Shown here: in pieces, positions 36,662 through 43,872 of the stretch
How the letters are laid out: every line of letters starts with the position of its first letter
Numbering within the stretch: the first letter of the stretch is position 1
Assembly: GCF_001423085.1 (NCBI RefSeq)
Contig: NZ_LMNU01000012.1
Coordinates: forward strand, 318,698-382,697
Length of the DNA stretch: 64,000 bases
Direction of reading: 5' to 3'
Source: Methylobacterium sp. Leaf125
GTDB lineage: Bacteria > Pseudomonadota > Alphaproteobacteria > Rhizobiales > Beijerinckiaceae
Notes under the pieces: model-generated
The model's database searches: none
Told to the model about the DNA's origin: nothing
The model's input: only the letters and a program-made list of their open reading frames with translations
Made by a program: the position numbers and the translations under genes

Positions 36662-37447
36662 TCAGGTGCCGGTCCAGGCCGCGGGGCGCTTGGCCAGGAA
36701 GGCCTCGACGCCTTCCGCGAAGTCCCGGCTGCCATAGCATTCCGCGATGAGGTCCGTCGCCTCGGCCTGCGGGTCCAGCTCGAGCCGGCGCAGCATCGCG
36801 CGGGTGACCCGCATGGTCACGGGGGCATGGCCGAGGAGGCGCTCGCAGATTGCCGCCACCTCGGCGTCGAGCCGATCGGCCTCGGCCACGGCGGCGAGGT
36901 AGCCGAGCGGCGCCAGGGTCTCGGCGGTCGGCATCTCGGCGAGCAGCATCATGCGGGTGACGAGGCCCTGGCCCAGCGTCGCGGTGAGGCGGCGCAGGTT
37001 GGCCGGCGAGAGGCAATTGCCCAGGGTCCGGGCGATCGGCACCCCGAAGCGGGCCCCGGCCTGCGCCACCCGGATGTCGCAGGCATTGGCGATGGCGAGG
37101 CCGCCGCCCACCGCCCAGCCCTCGATCACCGCCACGGTCGGCACGCGGCAGCGCTCCAGCCCGGCGACGTAGCCCTCGATGCGGGCCTCGTAGGCGACGC
37201 CGTCCGCGCCCGTGAAGCCGACGAATTGCTCGATATCCGTTCCGGCCACGAAGGCCTTGCCGCCGGCGCCCCGCAGGACGGCGACGCGCACGGAGGGGTC
37301 GGCCTCGATCCGCGCCAGGCTCTCCGCCAGCGCCTCGTACATCGCGAAGGTGAGGGCGTTGCGGGCGGCCGGCCGGTCGAAGGTCAGGTGCGCGACACCG
37401 CCCTCGACCCGGTAGCGGACGGCGCCCGTATCCTGGGTCTCGCTCAT
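36662..37447 (-). CDS. Crotonase-fold protein (enoyl-CoA hydratase/isomerase family)
   Basis: A 261-aa crotonase-family protein. The oxyanion-hole segments are KAFVAGTDIEQF and WAVGGGLAIANACD. The usual catalytic Glu of hydratases (in FGxPE) is replaced: the segment here reads FGVPIARTLGNCLSPANL, so the reaction may not be simple hydration. Its start overlaps the stop of the CoA-transferase gene by 4 nt (ATGA), giving translational coupling. The likely substrate is the CoA thioester made by that transferase. Confidence 0.85.
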   Translation of the reverse strand: MSETQDTGAVRYRVEGGVAHLTFDRPAARNALTFAMYEALAESLARIEADPSVRVAVLRGAGGKAFVAGTDIEQFVGFTGADGVAYEARIEGYVAGLERCRVPTVAVIEGWAVGGGLAIANACDIRVAQAGARFGVPIARTLGNCLSPANLRRLTATLGQGLVTRMMLLAEMPTAETLAPLGYLAAVAEADRLDAEVAAICERLLGHAPVTMRVTRAMLRRLELDPQAEATDLIAECYGSRDFAEGVEAFLAKRPAAWTGT

Positions 37448-38691
37448 GCGGCGAAGGCCCCCTCCGCGCGCAGGCGCTCGATCGCCGCCTCGGACAGGCC
37501 GAGCTCCGCCAGGATCTCGTCGGCGTGCTCACCGAGCAGCGGCGCGTGGCGGCGGACCTGGGCTGGCGTGCCCGAGAGCTTCACCGGGAAACCGATGTTG
37601 GGGACGCTGCCCTCGATGGGATGGGGCACCTCGATGCGCATCGCCCGGTGCCGGCCGTGCTCGCTCTCGAAGGCTTCCGGATAGGTGTTCATGCGCCCGG
37701 CCGGAATGCCGGCGGCCAGCAGATCGGTCACCCAGTCCTCCGCGTTCTTGGCGGCGAAGCTCGTCTCCAGCTCGGCGATCAGGGCCTCGCGGTGGGCGAG
37801 GCGCCCGGCGATGTCCTGGAAGCGCGCGTCCGCCAGCAGGTCCTCCCGCCCGAGTACGTCGCAGAGCAGGCGCCAGAGCTTCTGGTTCGTCGCGCCCATG
37901 ACGAAGTAGCCGTCCGCCGCCTGAACCGCCTGATAGGGCGCGCTCATGCGGTTGGCCGTCCCGAGCGGCTCGGGGATCCGGCCGGTACCCCAGTACTCGC
38001 TCGTATCCCAGATCGAGAAGGCCAGCGCCGAATCGAACAGCGAGGCGTCGATGTACTGGCCTTCGCCGCTGGCCTGCCGGCCGATATAGGCGCTGAGGAT
38101 TCCGTAGACCGCGAACAGCGCGCAGCCGATGTCGGCCACCGGAACGCCGGCCTTCACGGGCGGACCGCCCGGATGGCCGGTGACGCTCATGACGCCCGAC
38201 ATGGCCTGGGCCATGAGGTCGTAGCCCGGGCGCTTGGCCCAGGGGCCGGTCTGCCCGAAGCCCGAGATGCTGGCGTAGATCAGGCCGCGGTTGCGCGCCC
38301 GCATCGCCTCGTAGCCGAGGCCGAGCCGGGCCATCACGCCGGGGCGGTAATTTTCGACCACGATGTCGGCGGTCTCCGCCATGTCGAGGAGGAGATCGCG
38401 CCCGGCCGGGCTCTTCAGGTTGAGGGCAAGGCTGCGCTTGTTCCGGTTCATGTTGAGGAAGCCCATGCTGTCGGGCCCCTTCATCTTGAACCCCATGGCG
38501 CCCCGGGTCTGGTCGCCGGTGCCGGGCGGCTCGATCTTGATCACGTCCGCCCCGAGATCGGCGAGCAGCATGCTGCAGACCGGCCCCGCCATCACCTGCG
38601 TCACGTCGAGGACGCGCAGGCCCGCGAGGGGCAGGGGGCCGGTCGGGGGGCGGGACCGGGGGTCGGTCGTGTCCTGCACGGCTTCGTCCAT
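37444..38691 (-). CDS. CaiB/BaiF family (class III) CoA-transferase
   Basis: A 415-aa family III CoA-transferase. Typical segments are LRVLDVTQVMAGPVCSMLLADLGADVIKIE, NRNKRSLALNLK and ENYRPGVMARLG. The catalytic Asp is probably Asp158 in RPGYDLMAQA. It moves CoA between carboxylic acids. ATG 38691 places the conserved LAGLRVLDVT at residue 22, as in the family; an upstream extension is low complexity. It is the first enzyme gene of the block, with the MFS carrier gene upstream, crotonase and gamma-CA genes downstream. The acid is not identified. Confidence 0.9.
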   Translation of the reverse strand: MDEAVQDTTDPRSRPPTGPLPLAGLRVLDVTQVMAGPVCSMLLADLGADVIKIEPPGTGDQTRGAMGFKMKGPDSMGFLNMNRNKRSLALNLKSPAGRDLLLDMAETADIVVENYRPGVMARLGLGYEAMRARNRGLIYASISGFGQTGPWAKRPGYDLMAQAMSGVMSVTGHPGGPPVKAGVPVADIGCALFAVYGILSAYIGRQASGEGQYIDASLFDSALAFSIWDTSEYWGTGRIPEPLGTANRMSAPYQAVQAADGYFVMGATNQKLWRLLCDVLGREDLLADARFQDIAGRLAHREALIAELETSFAAKNAEDWVTDLLAAGIPAGRMNTYPEAFESEHGRHRAMRIEVPHPIEGSVPNIGFPVKLSGTPAQVRRHAPLLGEHADEILAELGLSEAAIERLRAEGAFAA

Positions 38692-38727
38692 CGTGCGCGG
38701 TTCCCTGTGTCTTGCGCTACGCAGCTC

Positions 38728-38831
38728 TCCTCCCCCTCGCGGGGAGGAAGGAAAGGTGGGGGCGGCTCCGCCGGCCTCGGCACCGCGAGGGAGACTCACC
38801 CCCCCCGGATCCCTCCCCGCACGGGGGAGGG
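38728..38831. repeat. Pair of GC-rich hairpins in the MFS/CoA-transferase gap
   Basis: TCCTCCCC/GGGGAGGA (stem at 38728-38748) and CCTCCCC/GGGGAGG (about 38812-38830) are two similar hairpins in the 150-bp gap. They resemble REP-type or attenuator elements and could reduce read-through from the MFS gene. Confidence 0.5.
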
Positions 38832-38841
38832 GGGAAACGCC

Positions 38842-40164
38842 TCACTCGGCCGGAACGGCCCGCCCCAGCGGCACCGCGGGCTCCTCCACGAAGGGGCGCT
38901 CGGGGTGCATGGTGAAGGCGAGGCCGGCGCCCAGCAGGCAGAGGCCGATCGAGCCGACGAAGGGCAGGGTCCAGCTCCCCGTCATGTCGACGATCATCCC
39001 GAAGACGATCGGCGAGATGATCGCCGCCACCGCCGAGCCGGTGTTCATCAGCCCGGCCGCCGTGCCCGAGTAGGTCGGCGCGATGTCCATCGGCACCGAC
39101 CAGATCGGCCCGATGACGAGCTCCGCGAAGAAGAAGCCCGAGCTCAGCAGCAGCGCCACCAGGGTCAGGTCCTTGGTGAAGAACACGCCCGTCAGGCTCG
39201 CGGCCGCCCCGAGGAAGCCGACCACGATGACGCTGAGCCGGGCGAGCTTGAGGTTGCCGGTCTTCTTGAGGATGCGGTCGCTGAAGACGCCGCCCAGGGT
39301 GTCGCCGACGACGCCGGCGAAGAACACGCCGGAGGCGAACAGTGCCGAGTTCTTCAGGTCGAGGCCGTAATTGAGCTTGAAGAAGCTCGGCAGCCAGCCG
39401 AGGAACAGCCACAGCGTCCAGCCGTAGCAGAAGTACGTCAGGGTCACGGGCAGGATCCGCATCGTCAGGCGGCTCCAGGGGATGTTCTGCTTGGCGCCGA
39501 CCTTGCGCGGCTCGGGCAGCACCGCGAGTTCCTCCGGCGTGATGGACGGGTGGTCCTTGGGGTCATCGCGGAAGTACAGGTACCAGACCACGACCCAGGC
39601 GAAGCTCGCGACGCCCAGGACGACGAAGCCGATGCGCCAGCCGACGTGGTAGATCAGGACGGCGACGATGGGCGGCGCCACCGCGTTGCCGAGCCGCGCG
39701 AAGGCGTGCGTGATGCCCTGCGCGAAGCCGCGCTTGCCCGGCGCCGTCCAGTTCTGCATGGCGCGGGTGGCGGTGGGGAAGGTTGCGCCCTCGCCGAAGC
39801 CGAGCAGGACGCGGGCGAGGAACAGGCTGACCAAGCCGCCGACGAGACCGGTCAGGATCGTGGCCGAGGCCCAGATCAGGCCGCAGACCAGGAGCGTGCG
39901 CCGGGCGCCGAACTTGTCGCCCACCGAGCCGCCGATGACCTGGAAGATGGCGTAGGGGTAGGCGAAGGCGGACAGGATCAGGCCGAACTGGGTGTTCGAC
40001 ATGCCGAGATCCTTCATGATCTCGCCGCCCGCCGTGGCGATGTTCACCCGGTCGAGATAGGTGACGAAGTACATCAGGCAGAGCAGGAACAGGACCATGT
40101 TCGACGCGGAGACGCGTCGTTTGGCAGGGCCTGACGCGGAGACGCGTCCACTTGCTGGCGTCAT
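38842..40164 (-). CDS. MFS transporter (anion:cation symporter type)
   Basis: A 440-aa MFS carrier with twelve helices of the ACS family used for sugar acids and other carboxylates. Motifs include YFVTYLDRVNIATAGGEIMKDLG, GDKFGARRTLLV and LGFGEGATFPTATRAMQNW. It precedes the CoA-transferase, crotonase and gamma-CA genes on the same strand, so it probably imports their substrate. The N-terminal tail carries the pentapeptide RVSAS twice, caused by a 16-bp exact duplication in the DNA; the real start could be the Met just after it (MVLFLLC). Confidence 0.87.
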   Translation of the reverse strand: MTPASGRVSASGPAKRRVSASNMVLFLLCLMYFVTYLDRVNIATAGGEIMKDLGMSNTQFGLILSAFAYPYAIFQVIGGSVGDKFGARRTLLVCGLIWASATILTGLVGGLVSLFLARVLLGFGEGATFPTATRAMQNWTAPGKRGFAQGITHAFARLGNAVAPPIVAVLIYHVGWRIGFVVLGVASFAWVVVWYLYFRDDPKDHPSITPEELAVLPEPRKVGAKQNIPWSRLTMRILPVTLTYFCYGWTLWLFLGWLPSFFKLNYGLDLKNSALFASGVFFAGVVGDTLGGVFSDRILKKTGNLKLARLSVIVVGFLGAAASLTGVFFTKDLTLVALLLSSGFFFAELVIGPIWSVPMDIAPTYSGTAAGLMNTGSAVAAIISPIVFGMIVDMTGSWTLPFVGSIGLCLLGAGLAFTMHPERPFVEEPAVPLGRAVPAE

Positions 40165-40303
40165 CGGGGTTTCCTCCAGTTGAACGCGACACCCCGCCCG
40201 GTCTGATCGCCGGGCTTCTTTGCGGGGGCACGCAGGATCGGTGTGATCGGCTGACGTGACGGGCTTTGGTTTCTTCGAGGTCTTCGTCGTCCTAGGCCCT
40301 CCG

Positions 40304-40341
40304 TCCTCCCGGGGCCGCGCAGCGGAGCCCGGAATTCAGGA
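40304..40341. repeat. REP-like palindromic element
   Basis: CCGGGGCCGCGCAGCGGAGCCCGG-type sequence flanked by TCCT and AGGA is an imperfect palindrome of the kind seen as dispersed REP elements in Rhizobiales genomes. It is present once here. The class is from memory, not a search. Confidence 0.4.
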
Positions 40342-40419
40342 CCATCGGTCTCATCGCGTCCGGCACCGGCGGCGGATCGGGATCCGGGGCGCGCCGGCGG
40401 TGCCCCGGAACGACGGCGT

Positions 40420-40445
40420 GGCGGACCCGATTCGTCGGGTCCGCC
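40420..40445 (-). terminator. Terminator hairpin of the aminotransferase gene
   Basis: GGCGGACCCGA-TTCG-TCGGGTCCGCC, a perfect 11-bp stem with a 4-nt loop, lies 11 nt beyond the stop codon of the minus-strand aminotransferase gene. Confidence 0.7.
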
Positions 40446-40456
40446 GGAGGGGTCGC

Positions 40457-41632
40457 TCAGTCGTCGAGGCCGGAGCGCAGGGTCTCCATGGCCGCCAGGA
40501 CGCCGCCGGCCTTGTGCGGCACGCGGCCCGCCTTGAGGCCCATCTCGACGCCGGAGAGCGCGGCCATCAGCATGAGGTCGTTGGTCTCGCCGAGATGGCC
40601 GATGCGGAAGACCTTGCCGGCGACCTTCGCGAGGCCGGTGCCGAGGGAGAGGTCGTACTTCTCGAGGATGAGGGTGCGCAGGGCGTCGGCGTCATGGCCC
40701 TCCGGCATCACCACGGCGGTGAGCACGGGCGAGTACTCGGACGGCTCCTGGCACAGCACCTCCAGGCCCCAGGCCTCCACGGCGGCGCGGGTGGCCGCGG
40801 CGAGGCGGTGGTGACGGGCGAAGACCTGGGGCAGGCCCTCCTCCATCAGGATGGCGATGGCCTCGCGTAGGCCGTAGAGCAGGTTGGTCGCCGGCGTGTA
40901 GGGGAAGTAGCCCGCCGCGTTCGGCTTCAGCATCTCCTGCCAGTCCCAGTAGGAACGCGGCAGGGTCGCGGTCTTGGTGGCGGCGAGCGCCTTGTCCGAG
41001 AGGGCGACGAGGCCGAGGCCCGGCGGCAGCATCAGGCCCTTCTGCGAGCAGCTCACCGAGACGTCGACGCCCCAGGCGTCGTGGGCATACTCGGCCGAGC
41101 CGAGGCCCGAGATGGTGTCGACCAGGAACAGGGCCGGGTGGTTGGCCCGGTCGATGGCCTTGCGGATCTCGGCGATGCGGCTCGTGACGCCGGTGGAGGT
41201 CTCGTTATGGACCACCATCACGGCCTTGATCGACTTCGCGCGGTCCTCGGCCAGGATGGCCTCGACCTTGGCCGGATCGACACCCCGGCGCCAATCGCCG
41301 GGGACGAACTCGACCTCGATCCCCCAGCGGGCCGCCATCTGGCGCCACAGGGTGGCGAAGTGGCCGGTCTCGAACATCAGGACCCGGTCGCCGGCCGAGA
41401 GCGTGTTGACGATGGCGGCTTCCCAGGCCCCGGTGCCCGAGCCGGGATACAGGATCACCGGCGCGCGGGTCTGGAACACGGCCTGCGCGCCTTCCAGCAC
41501 CGCCCGTCCGAGCTTGGCGAAATTCGGACCGCGATGGTCGATCACCGGCATGTCCATGGCGCGCAGCACGCGCTCGGGCACCGGGCTCGGGCCCGGGATG
41601 TGCAGGAAGTGGCGTCCGGTCCGTGTCGTCAT
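40457..41632 (-). CDS. Class V glyoxylate aminotransferase (serine/alanine/aspartate-glyoxylate type)
   Basis: A 391-aa PLP enzyme of the serine-glyoxylate aminotransferase family. The PLP Lys is Lys198 in SCSQKGLMLPPGLG. Other family elements are HIPGPSPVPERVLRAM, YPGSGTGAWEAA, VMVVHNETSTGVTS and the C-terminal KVFRIGHLGETND. It makes glycine from glyoxylate using serine, alanine or aspartate (as in SgaA or BhcA); the donor cannot be told by eye. ATG 41632 matches homologues. It is divergent from a GntR regulator with a palindromic site between. Confidence 0.88.
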   Translation of the reverse strand: MTTRTGRHFLHIPGPSPVPERVLRAMDMPVIDHRGPNFAKLGRAVLEGAQAVFQTRAPVILYPGSGTGAWEAAIVNTLSAGDRVLMFETGHFATLWRQMAARWGIEVEFVPGDWRRGVDPAKVEAILAEDRAKSIKAVMVVHNETSTGVTSRIAEIRKAIDRANHPALFLVDTISGLGSAEYAHDAWGVDVSVSCSQKGLMLPPGLGLVALSDKALAATKTATLPRSYWDWQEMLKPNAAGYFPYTPATNLLYGLREAIAILMEEGLPQVFARHHRLAAATRAAVEAWGLEVLCQEPSEYSPVLTAVVMPEGHDADALRTLILEKYDLSLGTGLAKVAGKVFRIGHLGETNDLMLMAALSGVEMGLKAGRVPHKAGGVLAAMETLRSGLDD

Positions 41633-41788
41633 CGGTGGCCTCGCAGGCGTTTCAGGTGTGCCAGGCGAAGCTGGCGGGCGGGTGCGCCAGGCGACGCTGG
41701 CAGGTCGCGGGACAAGGGCAGCGCCACGGCCTACGGTGGCGAACGGCGCTGGATTGTCGTCGATACGATCCGCATCCGGTTCAGTCGA

Positions 41789-41812
41789 CCAAAAATTTGC
41801 ATTCATTTTTGG
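41789..41812. promoter_or_regulatory. Inverted repeat, candidate GntR operator 1
   Basis: CCAAAAAT and ATTTTTGG are perfect 8-bp arms around TTGCATTC, in the divergent region between the aminotransferase and gntR genes. It contains ATTTGCATTCA (41795-41805), an 11-mer that occurs again at 43754-43764. Confidence 0.6.
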
Positions 41813-41878
41813 AAGACACAAGCATTATTTTGCGCTCGATCACCCTCGACCGCGGCCGCGGCGACTGATAATTCTGGA

Positions 41879-42610
41879 ATGATGATGCTCGATTCCGTCC
41901 CGGATTCCGCGGTCGAACCGGAGGCCGCGTCCCTGCCCCGGATCGCCGGCACGGGGGCCGCCTCGCTCCACGGGACCCTGCTGGCGCAGCTGCGCGACTA
42001 CGTCGTGGAAGGCAACCTCGCCCCCGGTGCCCGGGTGCCGGAACGCCTCCTCTGCGAACGCTTCGGCATCTCGCGCACCCCCCTGCGGGAAGCCCTCAAG
42101 GTGCTGGCCTCCGAGGGGCTGATCGACCTGCTGCCGAACCGGGGCGCCTGGGTCCGCCAGCTCGGGCCCGACGAGATGGTGGCGCTGTTCGACGTCATGG
42201 GCGGTCTCGAAGCCCTGGCCGGGCGCCTCGCCTGCGAGAAGATCACCGAGGCGGGCTTCTCCGAGATCGAGCGCCTGCACCACGCGATGTACGCGGCCTA
42301 CCTCCGCCGCGACCTGCACGGCTACTTCACCGGCAATCAGGCGATCCATGACCGCATCGTCGAGGCCGCCGACAACGAGCCCCTGCGGACGACCTACGCC
42401 AATTTCGCCGGGCGCCTGCGCCGGGTGCGGTACGCCGCCAATCTCGACAAGGACCGCGACCGCTGGGGCGAGGCCATGCGGGAGCACGAGGAGATCCTCG
42501 ACGCCCTGCGGCGCCGGGCCGGCTCGGAACTCAGCGACATCCTGTTCCGTCACCTGCGCAACAAGCGCCGGGCGGCCGCCGTGCGGGAGACCGCGGCGGC
42601 CGGCGCCTGA
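41879..42610 (+). CDS. GntR-family regulator, FadR/FCD subfamily
   Basis: A 243-aa regulator. The N-terminal winged HTH (residues about 28-95: LRDYVVEGNLAPGARVPERLLCERFGIS, RTPLREALKVL, SEGLIDLLPNRGAWV) is followed by an FCD ligand domain (about 105-230, with metal-type residues in NQAIHDRIVE and REHEEILDAL). FCD regulators bind carboxylates such as glycolate or lactate. It starts with three ATG codons in a row; 41879 is taken. Divergent from the aminotransferase gene and convergent with the threonine aldolase gene, it probably controls both. Confidence 0.9.
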   Translation: MMMLDSVPDSAVEPEAASLPRIAGTGAASLHGTLLAQLRDYVVEGNLAPGARVPERLLCERFGISRTPLREALKVLASEGLIDLLPNRGAWVRQLGPDEMVALFDVMGGLEALAGRLACEKITEAGFSEIERLHHAMYAAYLRRDLHGYFTGNQAIHDRIVEAADNEPLRTTYANFAGRLRRVRYAANLDKDRDRWGEAMREHEEILDALRRRAGSELSDILFRHLRNKRRAAAVRETAAAGA

Positions 42611-42631
42611 TGGCCGCGATGGGGTCCGCTC

Positions 42632-42691
42632 CGAATCGTCCCGAAGCGAATCGTCCCGAAGCGAAATTGGGCCAAGCGAACCCGAGCGAAG
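42632..42691. repeat. 15-bp tandem repeat, four units
   Basis: Two exact copies of CGAATCGTCCCGAAG (42632-42646, 42647-42661) are followed by two diverged ones (CGAAATTGGGCCAAG, CGAACCCGAGCGAAG) to 42691. The array lies in the short gap between the convergent gntR and threonine-aldolase genes. Confidence 0.8.
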
Positions 42692-42695
42692 CGGC

Positions 42696-43742
42696 TCAGC
42701 CGAGGCGTGCCGACAGGCGCTCGGCCTCGGCGCGGATCACCTCGGCCGCCCGCAGGATGCCGGCTTCGTCCACCTCGAGATGGGTCGTGGCGCGGATCTG
42801 ATGGGCCCCGATCGCCCGCACCCGGACGTCCTGGGCGAGGCAGGCCTTGGCGAAGGCCGCGGCCGTGACGCCGAGGGGCTCGACCGAGAAGCACAGGATG
42901 TTGGACTGCGCCGCACCGGCGTCGATGGCGAGGCCGGGCGCCCCCGCGATCCGGTCGCGGAGCAGGGCCGCGTGGGCGTTGTCGCGGACGAGCTGTTCGC
43001 TGTGGTGATCGAGCGCGTAGAGGCCGGCCGCCGCCAGGATGCCGGACTGGCGCATGGCCCCGCCGAGGCGGTACTTCCAGCGCCAAGCCTCGGTGACGAA
43101 CGCCTGCGTCCCGCACAGGACCGCGCCGACCGGGCAGCCGAGCCCCTTGCTGAGATCGATCCAGGCGCTGTCGAAGCCCTGCGCGTAGTCCTTCGCGGCG
43201 ATGCCGGTGGCCGCCACCGCGTTGAGCAGCCGGGCCCCGTCGATATGCGCCCGCAGGCCCTTCTCGTGGGCGATGTCGCGGATGCGCCGCATGTCCGGGA
43301 GCGCCCAGACCGAACCGCCGGAGAAGCTCGTGGTCTGCTCGATCGAGACCAGGGCGGAACGCGGCGCCGTGCGGGCGGGCGGGCGGATGGCCGCCGCGAA
43401 GGCCTCGGGCGTGTAGACGCCTGCCGGGGTTCTGAGGGCCATCACCGAGACGCCCCCGATGGCCGCCGAGCCGGCGGCCTCCGTGTTGTAGATGTGGGAC
43501 TGGTCGTCGACGATGATCTCGTCGCCGGGCCGGGTCTGCACCAGGATCGACACCAGGTTGCACATCGTGCCGGACGGCATGAAGACGCCCGCCTCCTGCC
43601 CGAGCAGGTCGGCCACCCGTTCGCAGAGCGCCAGGGTGGTCGGGTCGGAATCGGACTGCTCATCCCCCACCTCGGCCCGCGCCATGGCGTCCCGCATCCC
43701 CGCCGTGGGCCGCGTCTGGGTGTCGCTGAACAGGTCGATCAT
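42696..43742 (-). CDS. ltaE: Low-specificity threonine aldolase family protein
   Basis: A 348-aa fold-type I PLP enzyme of the threonine aldolase family, which cleaves beta-hydroxy amino acids to glycine and an aldehyde (or the reverse). The PLP Lys is Lys199 in WIDLSKGLGCPVG; the Asp that holds the pyridine N is in AHIDGARL. Also present are FMPSGTMCNLVS and HIYNTEAAG. It could instead act on hydroxyaspartate-like substrates. It faces the FAD/Fe-S dehydrogenase gene across a 130-bp region that carries the second GntR-type site. Confidence 0.87.
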   Translation of the reverse strand: MIDLFSDTQTRPTAGMRDAMARAEVGDEQSDSDPTTLALCERVADLLGQEAGVFMPSGTMCNLVSILVQTRPGDEIIVDDQSHIYNTEAAGSAAIGGVSVMALRTPAGVYTPEAFAAAIRPPARTAPRSALVSIEQTTSFSGGSVWALPDMRRIRDIAHEKGLRAHIDGARLLNAVAATGIAAKDYAQGFDSAWIDLSKGLGCPVGAVLCGTQAFVTEAWRWKYRLGGAMRQSGILAAAGLYALDHHSEQLVRDNAHAALLRDRIAGAPGLAIDAGAAQSNILCFSVEPLGVTAAAFAKACLAQDVRVRAIGAHQIRATTHLEVDEAGILRAAEVIRAEAERLSARLG

Positions 43743-43753
43743 CTTGCAAGCCC

Positions 43754-43767
43754 ATTTGCATTCAAAA
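43754..43767. promoter_or_regulatory. Candidate GntR operator 2
   Basis: ATTTGCATTCAAAA contains the dyad TTTG-CATT-CAAA, the layout of FCD-type GntR operators, and shares 11 bp with the site near 41795. It lies 12 nt upstream of the threonine aldolase start and about 105 nt upstream of the dehydrogenase gene. Confidence 0.55.
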
Positions 43768-43872
43768 TATCACCGTATCTTAGCTCCGGCGGCTCAGACC
43801 GCCACCCCATCCGGCGGCCGCAGCCCGGCATTCCGATCCGGCTGCGCACCCGCAACGCGAGGACGATGAAGC

